64,000 bases of DNA from Alitta virens. Lineage: Eukaryota > Annelida > Polychaeta > Phyllodocida > Nereididae. A program made the translations under genes and the position numbers. This document shows, piece after piece, positions 1-11,439 of the stretch; position 1 is the first letter of the stretch; every line of letters starts with the position of its first letter. The stretch spans positions 34,947,204-35,011,203 of the forward strand of contig OW028582.1 of assembly GCA_932294295.1 (NCBI GenBank), given 5' to 3'. The notes beneath the pieces are model-generated. The model saw nothing but the letters and a program-made list of their open reading frames with translations. It did not search any database and was not told the origin of the DNA.

Positions 1-39
1 ACTTTTCCACGTCGGGGTCAATCTATATGTTTTACCTTT

Positions 40-137
40 TTTTTTTGTCGGCATGATGTCGGCGATGTGAAAACGATGTTGTAACGACGGCGGTCGATAT
101 AGAAACGACGCTGGTCCGATTTGGAATGCTATCTGGG
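40..137. mobile_element. MITE family 1, partial copy at window start
   Basis: Ends in CGATTTGGAATGCTATCTGG and shares the ATATAGAAACGACGCTGG core with the other copies, in the opposite orientation. Its left inverted end is missing or diverged. Confidence 0.65.
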
Positions 138-313
138 TACATGCATTCAGAATTAGTTTAAGCTTTAAAAAAAAAATTTAAAACTTCAAAAAGTACATTG
201 TGAATTGTGTAGGGTTATCAAACTAAACTGGAAATCATTTTGACTAACATCTTTGATATTTGTCGGTGTCAATAGATTCTAGAATGACTGACACCCATAG
301 CTGTTTGTTTGGT

Positions 314-508
314 GTGTGTGTGTGTGTGTGTGTGATTAGGGCTTTACGTCCTGTATTTCTGCACCAGTTGGGCTAATTAGGACAGGCAGGGACCATGGCA
401 AAGAGACGAAGGAGGAAACAGCCATCCAACTTAGGCTTGACCAGGAATTGAACCCAGGACCCAGCGGTTGGAAGCCCAGAGCGCTACCTCTGAGCTAGGC
501 CCCGCCCT
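314..508 (-). mobile_element. tRNA-derived SINE, family A
   Basis: Perfect 14-bp target-site duplication GCTGTTTGTTTGGT at 300-313 and 509-522. On the minus strand the head has pol III box A (TAGCTCAGAGG, 487-497) and box B (GGTTCAATTCC, 444-454); an anticodon-loop-like CTTCCAA lies between. The body ends in a (CA)n tail (GT run 314-334). Sister copies are at 51283 and 53418. Confidence 0.9.
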
Positions 509-660
509 GCTGTTTGTTTGGTAAAGAGTTAGTCAATATCATAGTTTACAATGAATGAAAATCTTTTCATCTGATAAATTAATTTTCTCGTAATTACTAA
601 TACTAGACTAAGTATGAATGTAAACATGTGTCGCATGTTTTTTTTTGGAATATTTGATTT

Positions 661-1020
661 CATACAAAGCCATGGGGTTAATCTGTACCATGGTGTGGAC
701 TCCAAGCCTTATCATCACATGATTACGTCTGCCTCTGGCAGCTGGTCATACATAAGCTTCAGACCCAGTAGCATTGAGACATAGTTTGGGCAGCAATACG
801 TGAGAGAGAGGAGGAGTCCACCCATGTTACACATTTACCCCATTGATGGGATCTTTTACTTGCCTCAGCATAGATTCTGAGCACGAGGGCTCACTAATTT
901 AACATCGAACGACATCCAGCTAGAATGTTGCTGATGAAGGGTGCCCGGGCCTGGGATTGAACACGGGTCCTTCAGAGGAGCAGGCGAGCATCTTACCACT
1001 AGACCACCCAGCTGCTACAG
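661..1020 (-). mobile_element. tRNA-derived SINE, family B
   Basis: On the minus strand, box A TGGTCTAGTGG (997-1007) and box B GTTCAATCC (954-962) form a tRNA-like head, followed by GAGGCAAGTAAAAGATCCCA, GGGGTAAATGTGTAACATGG and GTCTGAAGCTTATG segments that recur at 6934, 24945 and 42610. About 350 bp, longer than family A. Confidence 0.8.
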
Positions 1021-1579
1021 ATTATCCTACACAGCGGTAATTTTCAAAGATCCATATTGCGCTGCTTTATGCTTGAATGGTGAATAAACGTATTGTCATT
1101 CTCATGGACTGACAAACAAGTAGACTTTCATATTGAACGAGAATATAGAAGATGAATGGCTGGTCTCTTGAGGATAATGTAACTCCAGTATGATGTCACG
1201 GTTACCATCAAACTGTTGGATTAACATACACAATTTCATCAAAAAATCTTGGAAGTTAAGACGAAGTTAATTGAATTGTTGTAGTGCAGAATATAAATCA
1301 GTTGAGGAGTTAAAAAAGCTATTAAAATTTGTCGTTAATGATAAGACTGAGCTACGGAGATGATGTTGCTGACTTGCCCAACTGAATTCAAATGGTTTCT
1401 AGGAAGATTATTTATGCAATCTAAATCCCCTCAAAATTGTGTCACAGCAAAGTAGCTATTTATGGTAAATAAACTTTAACCAAAGAATATGCCAAAAAAT
1501 AGCTTATTCTGCTTATTTTGCCAGCTGTCCGGGAAAATGTAATGATAAGAAAAAGCTTGACATTCATATCATTCACTTT
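1021..1579. other. No gene recognised
   Basis: AT-rich unique-looking sequence between a SINE and a CR1-like 3' end. Probably includes degraded retrotransposon upstream of 1580, but nothing can be aligned by eye. Confidence 0.4.
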
Positions 1580-2095
1580 ATGTGTGGAATCTTTTGCAAA
1601 CAATGTGTAAAGACAGAGCTCACAAATGAGTGCCCCAGGCCAGGAATCTTTGACCTTCACAGAAGCTGGGCAATACTTCACCAACAGATCATCCAGCTAC
1701 AATTTAAATTAGGAAAACCCATGATTAATACTTTCAAGTATGGACAGAAGTCATTCCTCTATCAAGATGCATCCCTATGGAATAGTCTCCCATATCATAT
1801 AAAACATGCTTCAGGTATATCAGAGTTTAAAAGGCTACTGTCAGACTGTTCTGTGCTAAGTCAATGCCAGTGTGGCTCATCATGTCTGTTATGCTTAGCT
1901 AATAATATGTGATAATTGTATGTCTTCCTTTACATGTCAATGTATAATGTCAAGCAAATTTAATATAATATGATTTTTCTTCTCATACTTCATTGTAAAT
2001 AATTTCACTTTCATCTTGTGATACTCTTACCTGTCGGTCAAAAGCTTTATAGCTTGTGTTGTTTGTTTTTATCTTGTCACCACCGACTATAAATA
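1580..2095 (+). pseudogene. CR1-like non-LTR retrotransposon: reverse-transcriptase C-terminus and 3' UTR
   Basis: The frame ending at 1912 contains TFKYGQKSFLYQDASLWNSL then PYHIKHASGISEFKRLLSDC. This is the highly recognisable C-terminal block of CR1/jockey-type reverse transcriptases (K-x-F-x-Y-x-x-A-x-LWNSLP-x-x-I-x-x-A-x-S-x-x-x-FKR-x-L). A 3' UTR with AATAAA near 2090 follows, leading into a TTATC microsatellite. The upstream part is not recognisable; typical 5' truncation. Confidence 0.8.
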
Positions 2096-2193
2096 AAGTA
2101 TTATCTTATTTTATCTTATCTTATCTTATCTTATCTTATCTTATCTTATCTTATCTTATCTTATCTTATCTTATCTTATCTTATCTTATCTTA
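2096..2193 (+). repeat. (TTATC)n microsatellite tail
   Basis: About 19 copies of TTATC with one early TTATT variant, directly after the AATAAA of the CR1-like 3' UTR. Confidence 0.95.
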
Positions 2194-2484
2194 CTATACC
2201 TTGAGTTGGACACTTTAAAGTGGTCTTTTATTTGGAGGTCAGTGTATAGTCTTTCCATGGTTTAATAATCGAGTTATAATTAACTTCCTTTAACAGTAAT
2301 ATAACAGTCATATAAAAACTGATAAATAGTTTACAGTGATTTAAGACAACCGTTAGAAGTGGGGCAGTTTAAGCTACTAAAGTTTTTCATATAACTCCAG
2401 TGTTTAGATCATCACTAGTTTTTGTATGCATACCTGGTATCCCACTGTCATACTGATGCTAAAACATCTCCTGCAACAGAATAT

Positions 2485-4915
2485 AAGTTTGTGGTCGAAA
2501 ACATGGTCAAGCGACAGATTTACTGCTATGGAGCCATTGACCAGCTACCCAGCCCTGGGCTCACTTGACCATACACTGCCTTTGAAGCTAGCATATTGAA
2601 TCATAGAGCCAGAAATATGGTCAATTATTGTGGATCTTATCAGATTTGGGGAGAACACAATAGCAATGGCTTCCAGAAAGAGAGGGCTAAGTCAGACTAA
2701 ATTCTTCTGGTGTGGAGTTGTGTGACCTATGTCCAGAGAACTCTATGGATAAGAAAGACTCCTACAATCCATCAAATCTTTATCAAATATCCAGTTTCTC
2801 CAGCTTATTTCCAATTCATTGGTTCTTTTGCTCTGACACTTGACCTATTTTGTTCAACCATTTTAAATGTCTCATACCACAAATAAACAAAACATCTTGG
2901 AGGTTCAGTTAGAAAACTCCTGTTGTAGATCCAAGAAACTCTGTTGTGGCATCAAGTAATTTGATACACTTTGTTGTTGCTCATATTTCACTACTTCATG
3001 TTGCACGTTCTGCTGCATGTCAATCTCCATGTATTGCATGCACTACCACTGTATCATGTTTCACTGACATATGATTACATAGCAACTAATTGTTTCCAAT
3101 GGTTAAATATTAGCTCTGCAATGTCTGCATGGGTAAATAAACAAATACCTATGCCTTCGAATTCTACATCATAAATAGTCTATTCAGATTTGTCATTAGT
3201 ACTGAAACAACATTGCAGGACACAGCTGGTATGTGAGGACTGAGCTGATGAGTTTTAAGAAGTCCAGATGGCTGAGTAGAGGATGAAGTTCAATTCAATC
3301 GAGGGGTAAGCATCGGCTGTGCTCATGTGGTCCCTCTCCCTCGAGGGTCCTCGACACAACCATCATTGTCACTTTGCAATGTATCGATTCAGTCTTCGGT
3401 GCACGATGTGATCTTGCAACACAGAAATCTTGACAAAGCTTTCCTCGCCTAAAAATAAAATCAACGTTGAGATGTTCATAATCCCGCTGTCCAACTTTAC
3501 CTCTACAACTGTACTTTCAGCTTGGTCAACTTTATATTGTAAGCTTAATTTGAAGCCCCTTCTCTAAAATCTAACATATAACACAGCGCTAAATTTACTA
3601 AGTGCACTCTTCAGTTGTTGAGTCTGAATTTTAAGTGTTTTACAGGGAAATGAACTTTAATTGCCATCCATCTTACATTACATCTACCTGATTCAGAAGT
3701 TCAGTTATTAAATGTAGACTATTATCTCTCTTTGGTGAGGCATTAATGTTACCCATAACCCTTCTCCGGAGACAAGGACCAGCTTCTTGTGTCGAGTGTG
3801 CCAATTTGCCTTTCTTTACTGCTTCTTTCTAGGCTAATGACAAGCATTAGTGGCTCAGCTAATATTGATTTAGCATAAAGATCTTTTGGGAAGTTTAGAA
3901 CTTCTATGAGAAGAATCTTGATAGAAGCCAGGATTCTTAGCAGCGGATCAAAGCTGATCACATCCTTGTTATGGGCAAACGTGAAGTAAATGACAAAATA
4001 AGTTACGCCTGAAAAATTGCAAATACTGTTGTTACTGCCTCAAATCCTGCTCTAAATCTTGCTAAAAACTTCTGAGTATTGCTCGACATAGTAAAGGTAT
4101 ACCTCAAATAAAATAAATACAAAACATGTGGTCTAATATTTTTTTTACCAGCAATTTTAATATGATTAAAATGTTTTTTGTTGAAACAGATGGCACTTGT
4201 TTTATATTTAGTTTACATCGTATGTTCAGCTGGCTTGTCCACCGACTAACGGTCAAATATACACAGTAAAGTATGTCAACAGAATCATAACAAAGCCCCA
4301 AGTGGTTTGCATTTGACATAGTCATGGATTTTCTTAAAATGTCTAAGACCTTCATGACATTAGTATGAATTCCACAATTAGAACACAGAGCAGTTTATGG
4401 AACCATTTCACATCTGTTTAGAACACAAGACATATGATGGATTTTCAAAAAACCGTTCTTTGGTGATCTGATAATCTCAAGTAAGTCATGTCATGCAACA
4501 GTGTTGTTAAAGATCTTGTCAAATGTAACTACTGATGGAATGCATGTTCACAATACAGATAAAAGCAGCCTGTAGTAATAATCCGGTAATGAACCATGAA
4601 ATCAAGCTAAGATATTGATAAGGATTTCATGGAAAGTAAGAGATTTATTTCATAGAATTCCATAGGCCCAGGTCACTCACCTTCTTTCAAGAAAGCTTTA
4701 GACTGACTTGGCCTTCTCTATCTGGCAGCGAGTGCTATTGTGTTCTCCCCAAATCTGATAACATCCACAGTAATTGACCATATTCCTGGCACTATGATTC
4801 AATATGCTAGCTTCAAAGGCAGTGTATGGTCAAGCGAGCCAAAGTCCTGGGTAACTGGCTACTGGCTCCATAGCAGTAAATTTGTCACTTGACCATATTC
4901 ATAGCCACAAAATCG
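2485..4915. mobile_element. Foldback-like element with ~280-bp inverted arms
   Basis: The segment 2485-2770 is repeated in inverted orientation at about 4632-4915. Shared blocks include TTTACTGCTATGGAGCCA, GACCATACACTGCCTTTGAA, AGCTAGCATATTGAATCATA and CAGATTTGGGGAGAACACAA. The arms differ by substitutions and small indels. The 1.85-kb centre has no recognisable coding region. No target duplication found. Confidence 0.7.
3222..3370 (+). repeat. Dispersed ~150-bp repeat, copy 1
   Basis: Runs from CACAGCTGGTATGTGAGGAC through AGAAGTCCAGATGGCTGAGT and CCCTCTCCCTCGAGGGTCCT to ACACAACCATCATTG. It is present, inverted and nearly identical, at 10435-10590. Embedded in the centre of the foldback-like element. 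Function unknown. Confidence 0.75.
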
Positions 4916-6933
4916 TATTTATGTCCATGACTAGAAGTATCGTGGGGCTCGTACGCATTCGAACAAATAAGTCTGCGTAAAAACTACTTTATCCAACTTT
5001 GTTTTCAAAACTCATATATACGCATTACCAAAAACATGTAGTCCCTGGTAGTCTGTAGACTTTAGTGAAAAGAAAAACTGCCTTAATAGCTTGGTAATAA
5101 TACACTTTTACCACTGAATATTGACAGGCCCTAACTCAGTTATGCCCTGTACAAGGGTCGTCATAAATGGGTGGAATTTGATAATCGCTGAGAACTTAGT
5201 CGGACCAATCCTTTTAGTCTCACTAGCAGAAAGTCAGAATTTCCATTTTACGATTTACCTTATGAATAGCTACTTTTGCTGCTTCGTGGCATTCTAACGT
5301 TTGAGTCACAGTAGTATGTAATTGTGAAACATTGTAGTGCGCAGATGCGTTCGATCTTCTCTCAGAATTTGACTTAATTCTCCTGATAATAAGTCTTGAA
5401 TATTATGGGATTTATTTACAAAGATTTAAATGACATTTTCAGAGATAGAGCCTGATGTATTTAGTTGACCCAACTGGTGTCAATAAGGTATAAATGTCTA
5501 ATAGACACACATGACTTATTAATCTACTGTAGAAGTCAAATTTGACTGTGAAAAAAAAGGCCAAAATAGAGCTAAAATATACAGCTGGAAAAAAAAGCAT
5601 TCCTCATGCACTTTATTGTACTATTGGAGATTCATACTTACATGGCTTAAAAAATCATCAAGACCCATTCTATCGTAAAGAAACACCTAAATAAAGAATC
5701 TGTGTCGAAGAGATTTTAAATTAAGGCATGCTAGTCATTCGAGATATCAGGGAGAACTAATGTTATCCTTCTAGTTAATCTCATTGGATGCCTGCACCCC
5801 AACCCTAACTGCCAACATGGGTTACCAAGAAAACTGCAGGAGTTCCACAGGGAGCTTGGTTAGTCCAATCCATTTAGTCCTATACTACAAGGAGATTAAG
5901 ACTTCATCAACTTAACAAGGCACTTTACATCTTAGCCAAGTGCCTTCTCAGTTTGTCTCTCTTATCTTAGTTGTTGCAACAACATAGAAGTAGTTTGTAA
6001 ATTTCCAAGCATTTTTGCATAACTCAGAGTATTACCCTGTTTCAAATTGTTTCTCAATGAAGTCTGCGTTACAATTTATGTATACATGTCTGTGAACTGT
6101 GTCCTTCCCATTTTATTGTACTTCATTATGAAGACCACCTCACACTAAAAGCCAATAGTATTTTTTGGCAAGCTAGTAAACGGTCTTTTTATGAATTGGC
6201 AAGGTTTCAACTATATTTCTCAACATGTAATATATAATTCTCTCTCTTTTTTTTCCTTCCTTTTTTTTGCATACCTGTCTTTGTGTTATTGTTTTTAACT
6301 ATGGACCTTTGGTCAGCTTTTTTTTTTATTGTCAATGTATTGTATTGTATTGTCTCAGTATTATCTCTGCTCGTATCCTTAAAATATCATGACGAATCGA
6401 CGATATCTATCCTATAACTTGCACCAATATCATTAGGAGCATACACCATGCAATACCCATGCATACACTAACATACAATTTATGTTGAATAACTTCAATG
6501 AGTGAATCCTCTCAGGGCCTCTCTGGCAAAAAAACGTTATTTTTTTTAAGGTGAATTGGATATTTTTGGCCACTGTAACTCAACCTGCCAATGCTCTATT
6601 CCCACAGCCCAAATATTATTGGTTGCTCTATTCTTACGGTGGACGGAAATTAACCCTAGGTGTATTGTGTTGCAAGGAAAACACCAGCATCTACATTATG
6701 GGCAGTCTTTCAGGTCTGTGACAATGGAGATTGTCTGGCATTCACTCCTGAAAAGAACGTGACACTCTATGTGCATAGGAAATCTTTCCTTCTTGTTATG
6801 GCAGAAATGGAACACAAGAGAAATCTAGACAAATGGCATCTATCCTGTTATTTTTAAGTGTAAGTTCTGATAGATCTGCAGTTTCTGCACCCTTTGTTCA
6901 TTACTTGCAGTGTTATTATGATTATTATAAGGA
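4916..6933. other. No gene recognised; degraded repeats
   Basis: Contains a diverged repeat at about 5765-5925 (see separate entry) and a short piece of it at about 5198 (GGACCAATCCTTTTAGTCTC). T-rich stretches near 6240-6350 include TGTATTGTATTGTATTG. Open frames at 6556-6857 are short and do not resemble any family I know. Confidence 0.4.
5765..5925 (+). repeat. Diverged interspersed repeat, copy 1
   Basis: AACATGGGTTACC, GGTTAGTCCAATCCATTTAG and AGGAGATTAAGAC recur in order, diverged, at 8130-8300. Class unknown. Confidence 0.4.
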
Positions 6934-7130
6934 AATGTTGGGTCTATTGGTACGACCCACGTCTGCTCCTCTGAAGGACCTAGGTTCAGACCCACCCTTC
7001 ATGAGCAACATCCCAGCTGCTGGATGTTGTTCGGATGAGATGATAAATTGGCGGGCCCCTGTACTAGTTGTCTATGCTGGGCAAGTAAAATACTCCACCC
7101 AAAGGGTAAATGTTCAACATTAGATTCCTC
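6934..7130 (+). mobile_element. tRNA-derived SINE, family B (partial)
   Basis: Head GTCTATTGGTACGACCCACG, then CTGCTCCTCTGAAGGACC, box B-like GGTTCAGACCC and the family's GGCAAGTAAAATACTCCACC / GGGTAAATGTTCAACA tract. Confidence 0.75.
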
Positions 7131-7659
7131 CTCTCTCCCTCGCCCCATCAATCAACCCTTGTTAGTGGCAAGTACTTGCATTAGAGGGCTGCAATTTCCA
7201 CATCTATCCATCTGCAACTTTAACAGAAAGTCTAATGTCTTCAGAAGCAGGCTCAGTGCAGGAGATTCTTAAAAGGCTGCGAGTTTAATCTATTCCTAAA
7301 TCCACTGCCAGATGGCATTTGTCATAACTGCTGGATGATGTGACTGCATGATTGTGATGGAAAGGGTAATTATGTTACTAAGTCGTAAGTGAGATCCTAA
7401 TAATAGTTCTCTTGAAAACCACCAACATCTCTGTGGTATGAATTGTGAGGTAGTCCTTGAGTATATATAAGTGAGTACATAACTGAGTACATGAGTAACT
7501 GCTATTAAAAGATGACATTATATCATATTCAATAAATGAAGCTTCCTTCAGTCAAAATAACTGTATTTGTGAACAGCTAATTTTAACAAATATATGGTGT
7601 ATGTATGTCTATAAATAGTATAGATAATGTATTCTAAATCACAATACTTGAAGTTGATA
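7131..7659. other. No gene recognised
   Basis: AT-rich intergenic sequence, no repeats seen beyond short GAGTACAT duplications near 7470-7495. Confidence 0.4.
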
Positions 7660-7785
7660 CCATGGGTTGATGAAATATATCCCTGATATATACCCCCCCC
7701 CCACCCCCTAGAATCAAAGGGTCGAAGGAATGTACTGGTCAAGGGGGACCGAGTATATTGGGGATATACTATATCAACCCATCGT
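7660..7785. mobile_element. Small MITE-like palindrome
   Basis: GGGTTGATGAAATATATCCC at the left pairs with GGGGATATACTATATCAACC at the right, around a C-rich centre (TATACCCCCCCCCC). No coding capacity. Confidence 0.55.
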
Positions 7786-8129
7786 ATGATCTTCTTATCC
7801 CATGCCTCGGATTGATAGGCTGATCTCAGTATGTTTACTTACTCGACTAACAATGATTGTAAAAAAAAAAATTCGGATGTACTTTGTGAGCGACAGACAT
7901 TCCAACACAAATTAATACATTATGTAAGTTTATCCCTTTGTAGATACAATTAAACAAAATTAACGTTGTTGAAAAAATATACTAAGCAAATAGTTACCCT
8001 TACAAGTTTCCTCTCTTTATAGAGACAATGTATAAAAATGCATTTACTTGTTCATAGAAAAAGATACTGAGCAAATTAATACCTTCAGAGTTTCCCTTTT
8101 TGTGGAGACTAGATCAGGAGAGCACAAAT

Positions 8130-8300
8130 AACCCTACACATAATCCCCCTGGCGGTGTCCTGCTACACTAACCCGTTTACCCCTGTCAACGTGGGTTCAT
8201 CAGAAATCCCCAGAAATTGAATAATCCCACAGAGCCTGAGCTGGACCAATCCTTTTAGCCGTTGAGCAGGGAGATTAAGATGCTATCCCCTTAAGATGGC
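8130..8300 (+). repeat. Diverged interspersed repeat, copy 2
   Basis: AACGTGGGTTCATC, CTGGACCAATCCTTTTAGCC and AGGGAGATTAAGATG match the order in 5765-5925. Confidence 0.4.
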
Positions 8301-8544
8301 CGCATCTACAACATTATCTAAAACTTACTACTACTAAGAGAGCTGCTAGGTGGTTGCTGCCGAAGATGTGCTGTCCATTTTGTCCTTGCATTAAGCCTTA
8401 AGGTGGATAGCTACCAAATGTTTATTATTGTTAAGTAGAATTTAATGTTTTGTGAGGTGTGAAAAACTAAATCAACAATAAAAAAGGAGTGATTATGCTG
8501 TAGAGTCAAACATATATGATACAGCTCTGATAATTTATTGTAAT

Positions 8545-9250
8545 TTACTGTTTTTCCCATTCATATTACAATATAGTGACATGAAAATCCCATATTGCCA
8601 GCAGTTGAGAGGCTATGCCTAAAATGCAGTATGCCTGAAATTGAAGATGAAAAACATTGTCTCATAGTATGTCCGCATAATAAACTTAGTCATGAGGAAC
8701 TCCTTAAAGTAGCTAATGATTACATAGATAATTTTGAGCAACTGAACAATGAAGATAGATTTAAGACCATCATAAAAATCGTAAGAGCCTGAGTTGTTAA
8801 AATCCCTTGGAAAATTTCTGGTAAATGTTGATGCCTAATAAACGTTTGAGTCATCCATCGTCTGGCATTAAACATGTTGACCATCATTCTGAGAGTCTCT
8901 GCATTATAAACATTTGTATACCATATCTTTGATCTTGTATATTTTTACATACATGTATATACGTTCCTTTTAATTACCTATGTGTTCCTTCATTTGTTAT
9001 GGATAATGCTGTACGATTTATATATATAGATATAACAAGATTGAACTTCACATTGAAAACTGTACATTATTATGTTGCTATTGTATTGTAACAAATCCTT
9101 TTCGTAGCTGGAACCTAGTTTTATTTACTACTTTTCTATTATTCTTTAATTGTTATTGTATGTCATTTACTTTGTATTATCTGTTTACATTGTGACACAT
9201 ATGTCATGAATGACATGAAGCTGTCGAATAAAAGATATATATAATATACT
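8545..9250 (+). pseudogene. Non-LTR retrotransposon 3' remnant
   Basis: The frame near 8595-8792 encodes a Cys/His segment, CLKCSMPEIEDEKHCLIVCP, homologous to the C-terminus of the ORFs at 11448 and 22053. The stop comes early. A 3' UTR with CGTAGCTGGAACC and TGTGACACATATGTCATGAA ends in AATAAAAGATATATAT near 9240. Truncated and decayed. Confidence 0.75.
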
Positions 9251-10434
9251 TCATATGTTTACAACAACTTACTCACTGCCTCCTTGATCATATAGTATAT
9301 GATAATTTATATAGTTGTACCATCAGACAGATTTAGTTATGTAAATGTATGGTCTAAATAAAATATTCTTGAGTCTTCTCGAGTCTTGTGTCATACACTA
9401 TTCAATGAGTATTCATATATATTTATGAAATATATGAATGGAAAACTACCATTTCTTGTGAAATCATTACCTATAAAAGCTATCTTTTGTGTATCAATAC
9501 CTTATTATATCAACACACTGCTTCTTTAATAAGATTTCTTTAAATATTAAATTTAACCAATTGCGTTCCAAGACGGACGTTGCTTCCATGGGCATGTGCC
9601 TTTAATTTTAGGATAATTTTAACTTAATTTGTTGTCATGCATAATGGTGATTTAAGATGCTCTATGAGATCACGAACCATGTTTCTGCAGAGATTGATAA
9701 TGGAGGCATCATTCATGCACTTACGAAAAGTCAAACAAGAGACCTTTCATGAAAATGAGTCCCCCTCGCTGTGGGGTACAGCCATTTAATGGACCAATTT
9801 GGATCATTAAGGCTGTTATATAGCTTGACGGGATCGTATTTAAAGTCCTGAGCAGCTCAGCTGAAGGATGCTGAGGGTACAGAGTTCAAATCTTATAAAT
9901 TACTCGTGTTGAGTCAAGTAAAAGACCCCACCCATGGGGTAAATGAGCAAGGTTTTTTGGAATACCAGTCGTATTGAGATTCCATTTTATGCCTGATCAT
10001 GCAGGTAAAAATTATTACACATTAGGAAATTATGATTTACTGTCATTGTGACACTTAATTGGTTATTGTTTGCTTCGCAGTCAATTATCTAGACAGCTAT
10101 GGACAATGGCTGGTCAAAATATATAAATTAATCAACATATTTAAATTTATCAAAATATAAAAAATTATCTAATTATCTTTGCATGAATGTCAACATGCAA
10201 GAAGAAAAGGTAGAAATATTGCAATTAAAGCAAAATAAGGACAACTGGAATGCATGATACAATATTGTCTTTTAAATACATATGGACATTCTAGAATGTC
10301 TACATGCAAGTACAGAAAAGATCGGAATTTGTGCCATCAAGGCAAAATAGGGATGACTCGAATGTGTCTACGGATACGGATGGTGACATTTTGTACCCGA
10401 AATCTAATCAATACAACAGCGAGCACCCTTGAAA
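9251..10434. other. No gene recognised; local duplication
   Basis: A SINE fragment lies at 9850-9960. About 10191-10256 and 10298-10366 are diverged tandem copies (CATGCAAG, AGCAAAATAAGGACAACTGG against GGCAAAATAGGGATGACTCG). No coding region is supported. Confidence 0.4.
9850..9960 (+). mobile_element. SINE family B fragment
   Basis: Contains GAGTTCAAATC (box B-like) and GTCAAGTAAAAGACCCCACC, then GGGGTAAATGAGCAAGG, as in the family B body. Confidence 0.55.
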
Positions 10435-10590
10435 TGCCAGTGATGGTTGTGTCAAGGACCCTCGAGGGAGAGGGACCACATGAGCACGGCCGATGCTTAC
10501 CCCTCGATTGAATTGAACTTCTTCCGCTACTCAGCCATCTGGACTTCTTAAAACTCATCAGTTCAGTCCTCACATACCAGCTGTGCCTTC
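10435..10590 (-). repeat. Dispersed ~150-bp repeat, copy 2
   Basis: Inverse of 3222-3370 with only a few differences, such as one base in the CTGAG/ACTGATG region. A minus-strand frame (10624-10337) crosses it, but copy 1 does not preserve a longer protein, so coding is not supported. Confidence 0.75.
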
Positions 10591-11439
10591 TGATATTCTC
10601 CTTGTTTTTTTTTTTGTGTTTCATGTTGACAATGCGGTTTTTTTCTCGGAGACAATGTTTTAAATTGTTGGTATCTAATGGTATCTAATGCTAGAGATGT
10701 TGACCTTGCAAAATACGTTTAATTTGGTGAGAAAAGTGACCATTTAAAACAAAATAACCTAACACTACATATTTCTGACCACCCCCCCCCCCCCTCTCTC
10801 CATCACTTTTAATAGGTAATGTAAAATGACTGACCCCCATGGCCATTTTGACTAACAGTTTAGTCGTTGTTTTCTAACAACTTATAAGTCAGTTTCAGGA
10901 CAATGCATAAGGTGGATTCACGCAGTCAGAGTCTCTCTAGTTAGTCAAAATATTAGTCAATATGTCCCAAAATTAATCAGTATGTAACAAGGTTAGCGTA
11001 AGTGTCTATCGATCAAGTTACCTCTGCATTTTCAGAGAATTTCGTATCACTTGATAAGCTAAATCAAAAAAAGTTAGGTGTTCCTAATCACTATAGCTTG
11101 TGCCACTAATGAGGATATCATTTACAGGCTGTCGATTTTTTGGCAAGTGACACCCAGCTCTCAGCCATGCATATGATCAGTCGAAGACCTCTGTACTGTG
11201 ACACAAAGCAACAGAAAAATGTATGAAGCTCAAAGTGCCACCTAATAGCTATATATAGTAGTAGAACCGGAAAGACCAAATAATATGCTTCCTTTAAGAC
11301 ACATTTGCAAATGATCATTACACAATCCCTTTGACTACTGTATGTTAGTCAGCTAATAAGTTACTTAACCATACCATAGTCAATGTCCATATATCATTAG
11401 TGATACTGACCAACTTCTTATAGTCAAAACATATCAAGT
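10591..11439. other. No gene recognised; TAGTCAAAAT-rich repeat relic
   Basis: Poly-T at 10602 and poly-C at 10783. GACTGACCCCCATGGCCATT and repeated TAGTCA/TGACTA words resemble the MITE at 32426-32810, suggesting a decayed relative. Confidence 0.4.

Noticed and set aside
487..497. Possible functional tRNA gene
   Set aside because: Box A and B are present, but the sequence has a SINE body, a tail and target duplications, and does not fold into a full cloverleaf; the same holds for 51283 and 53600.
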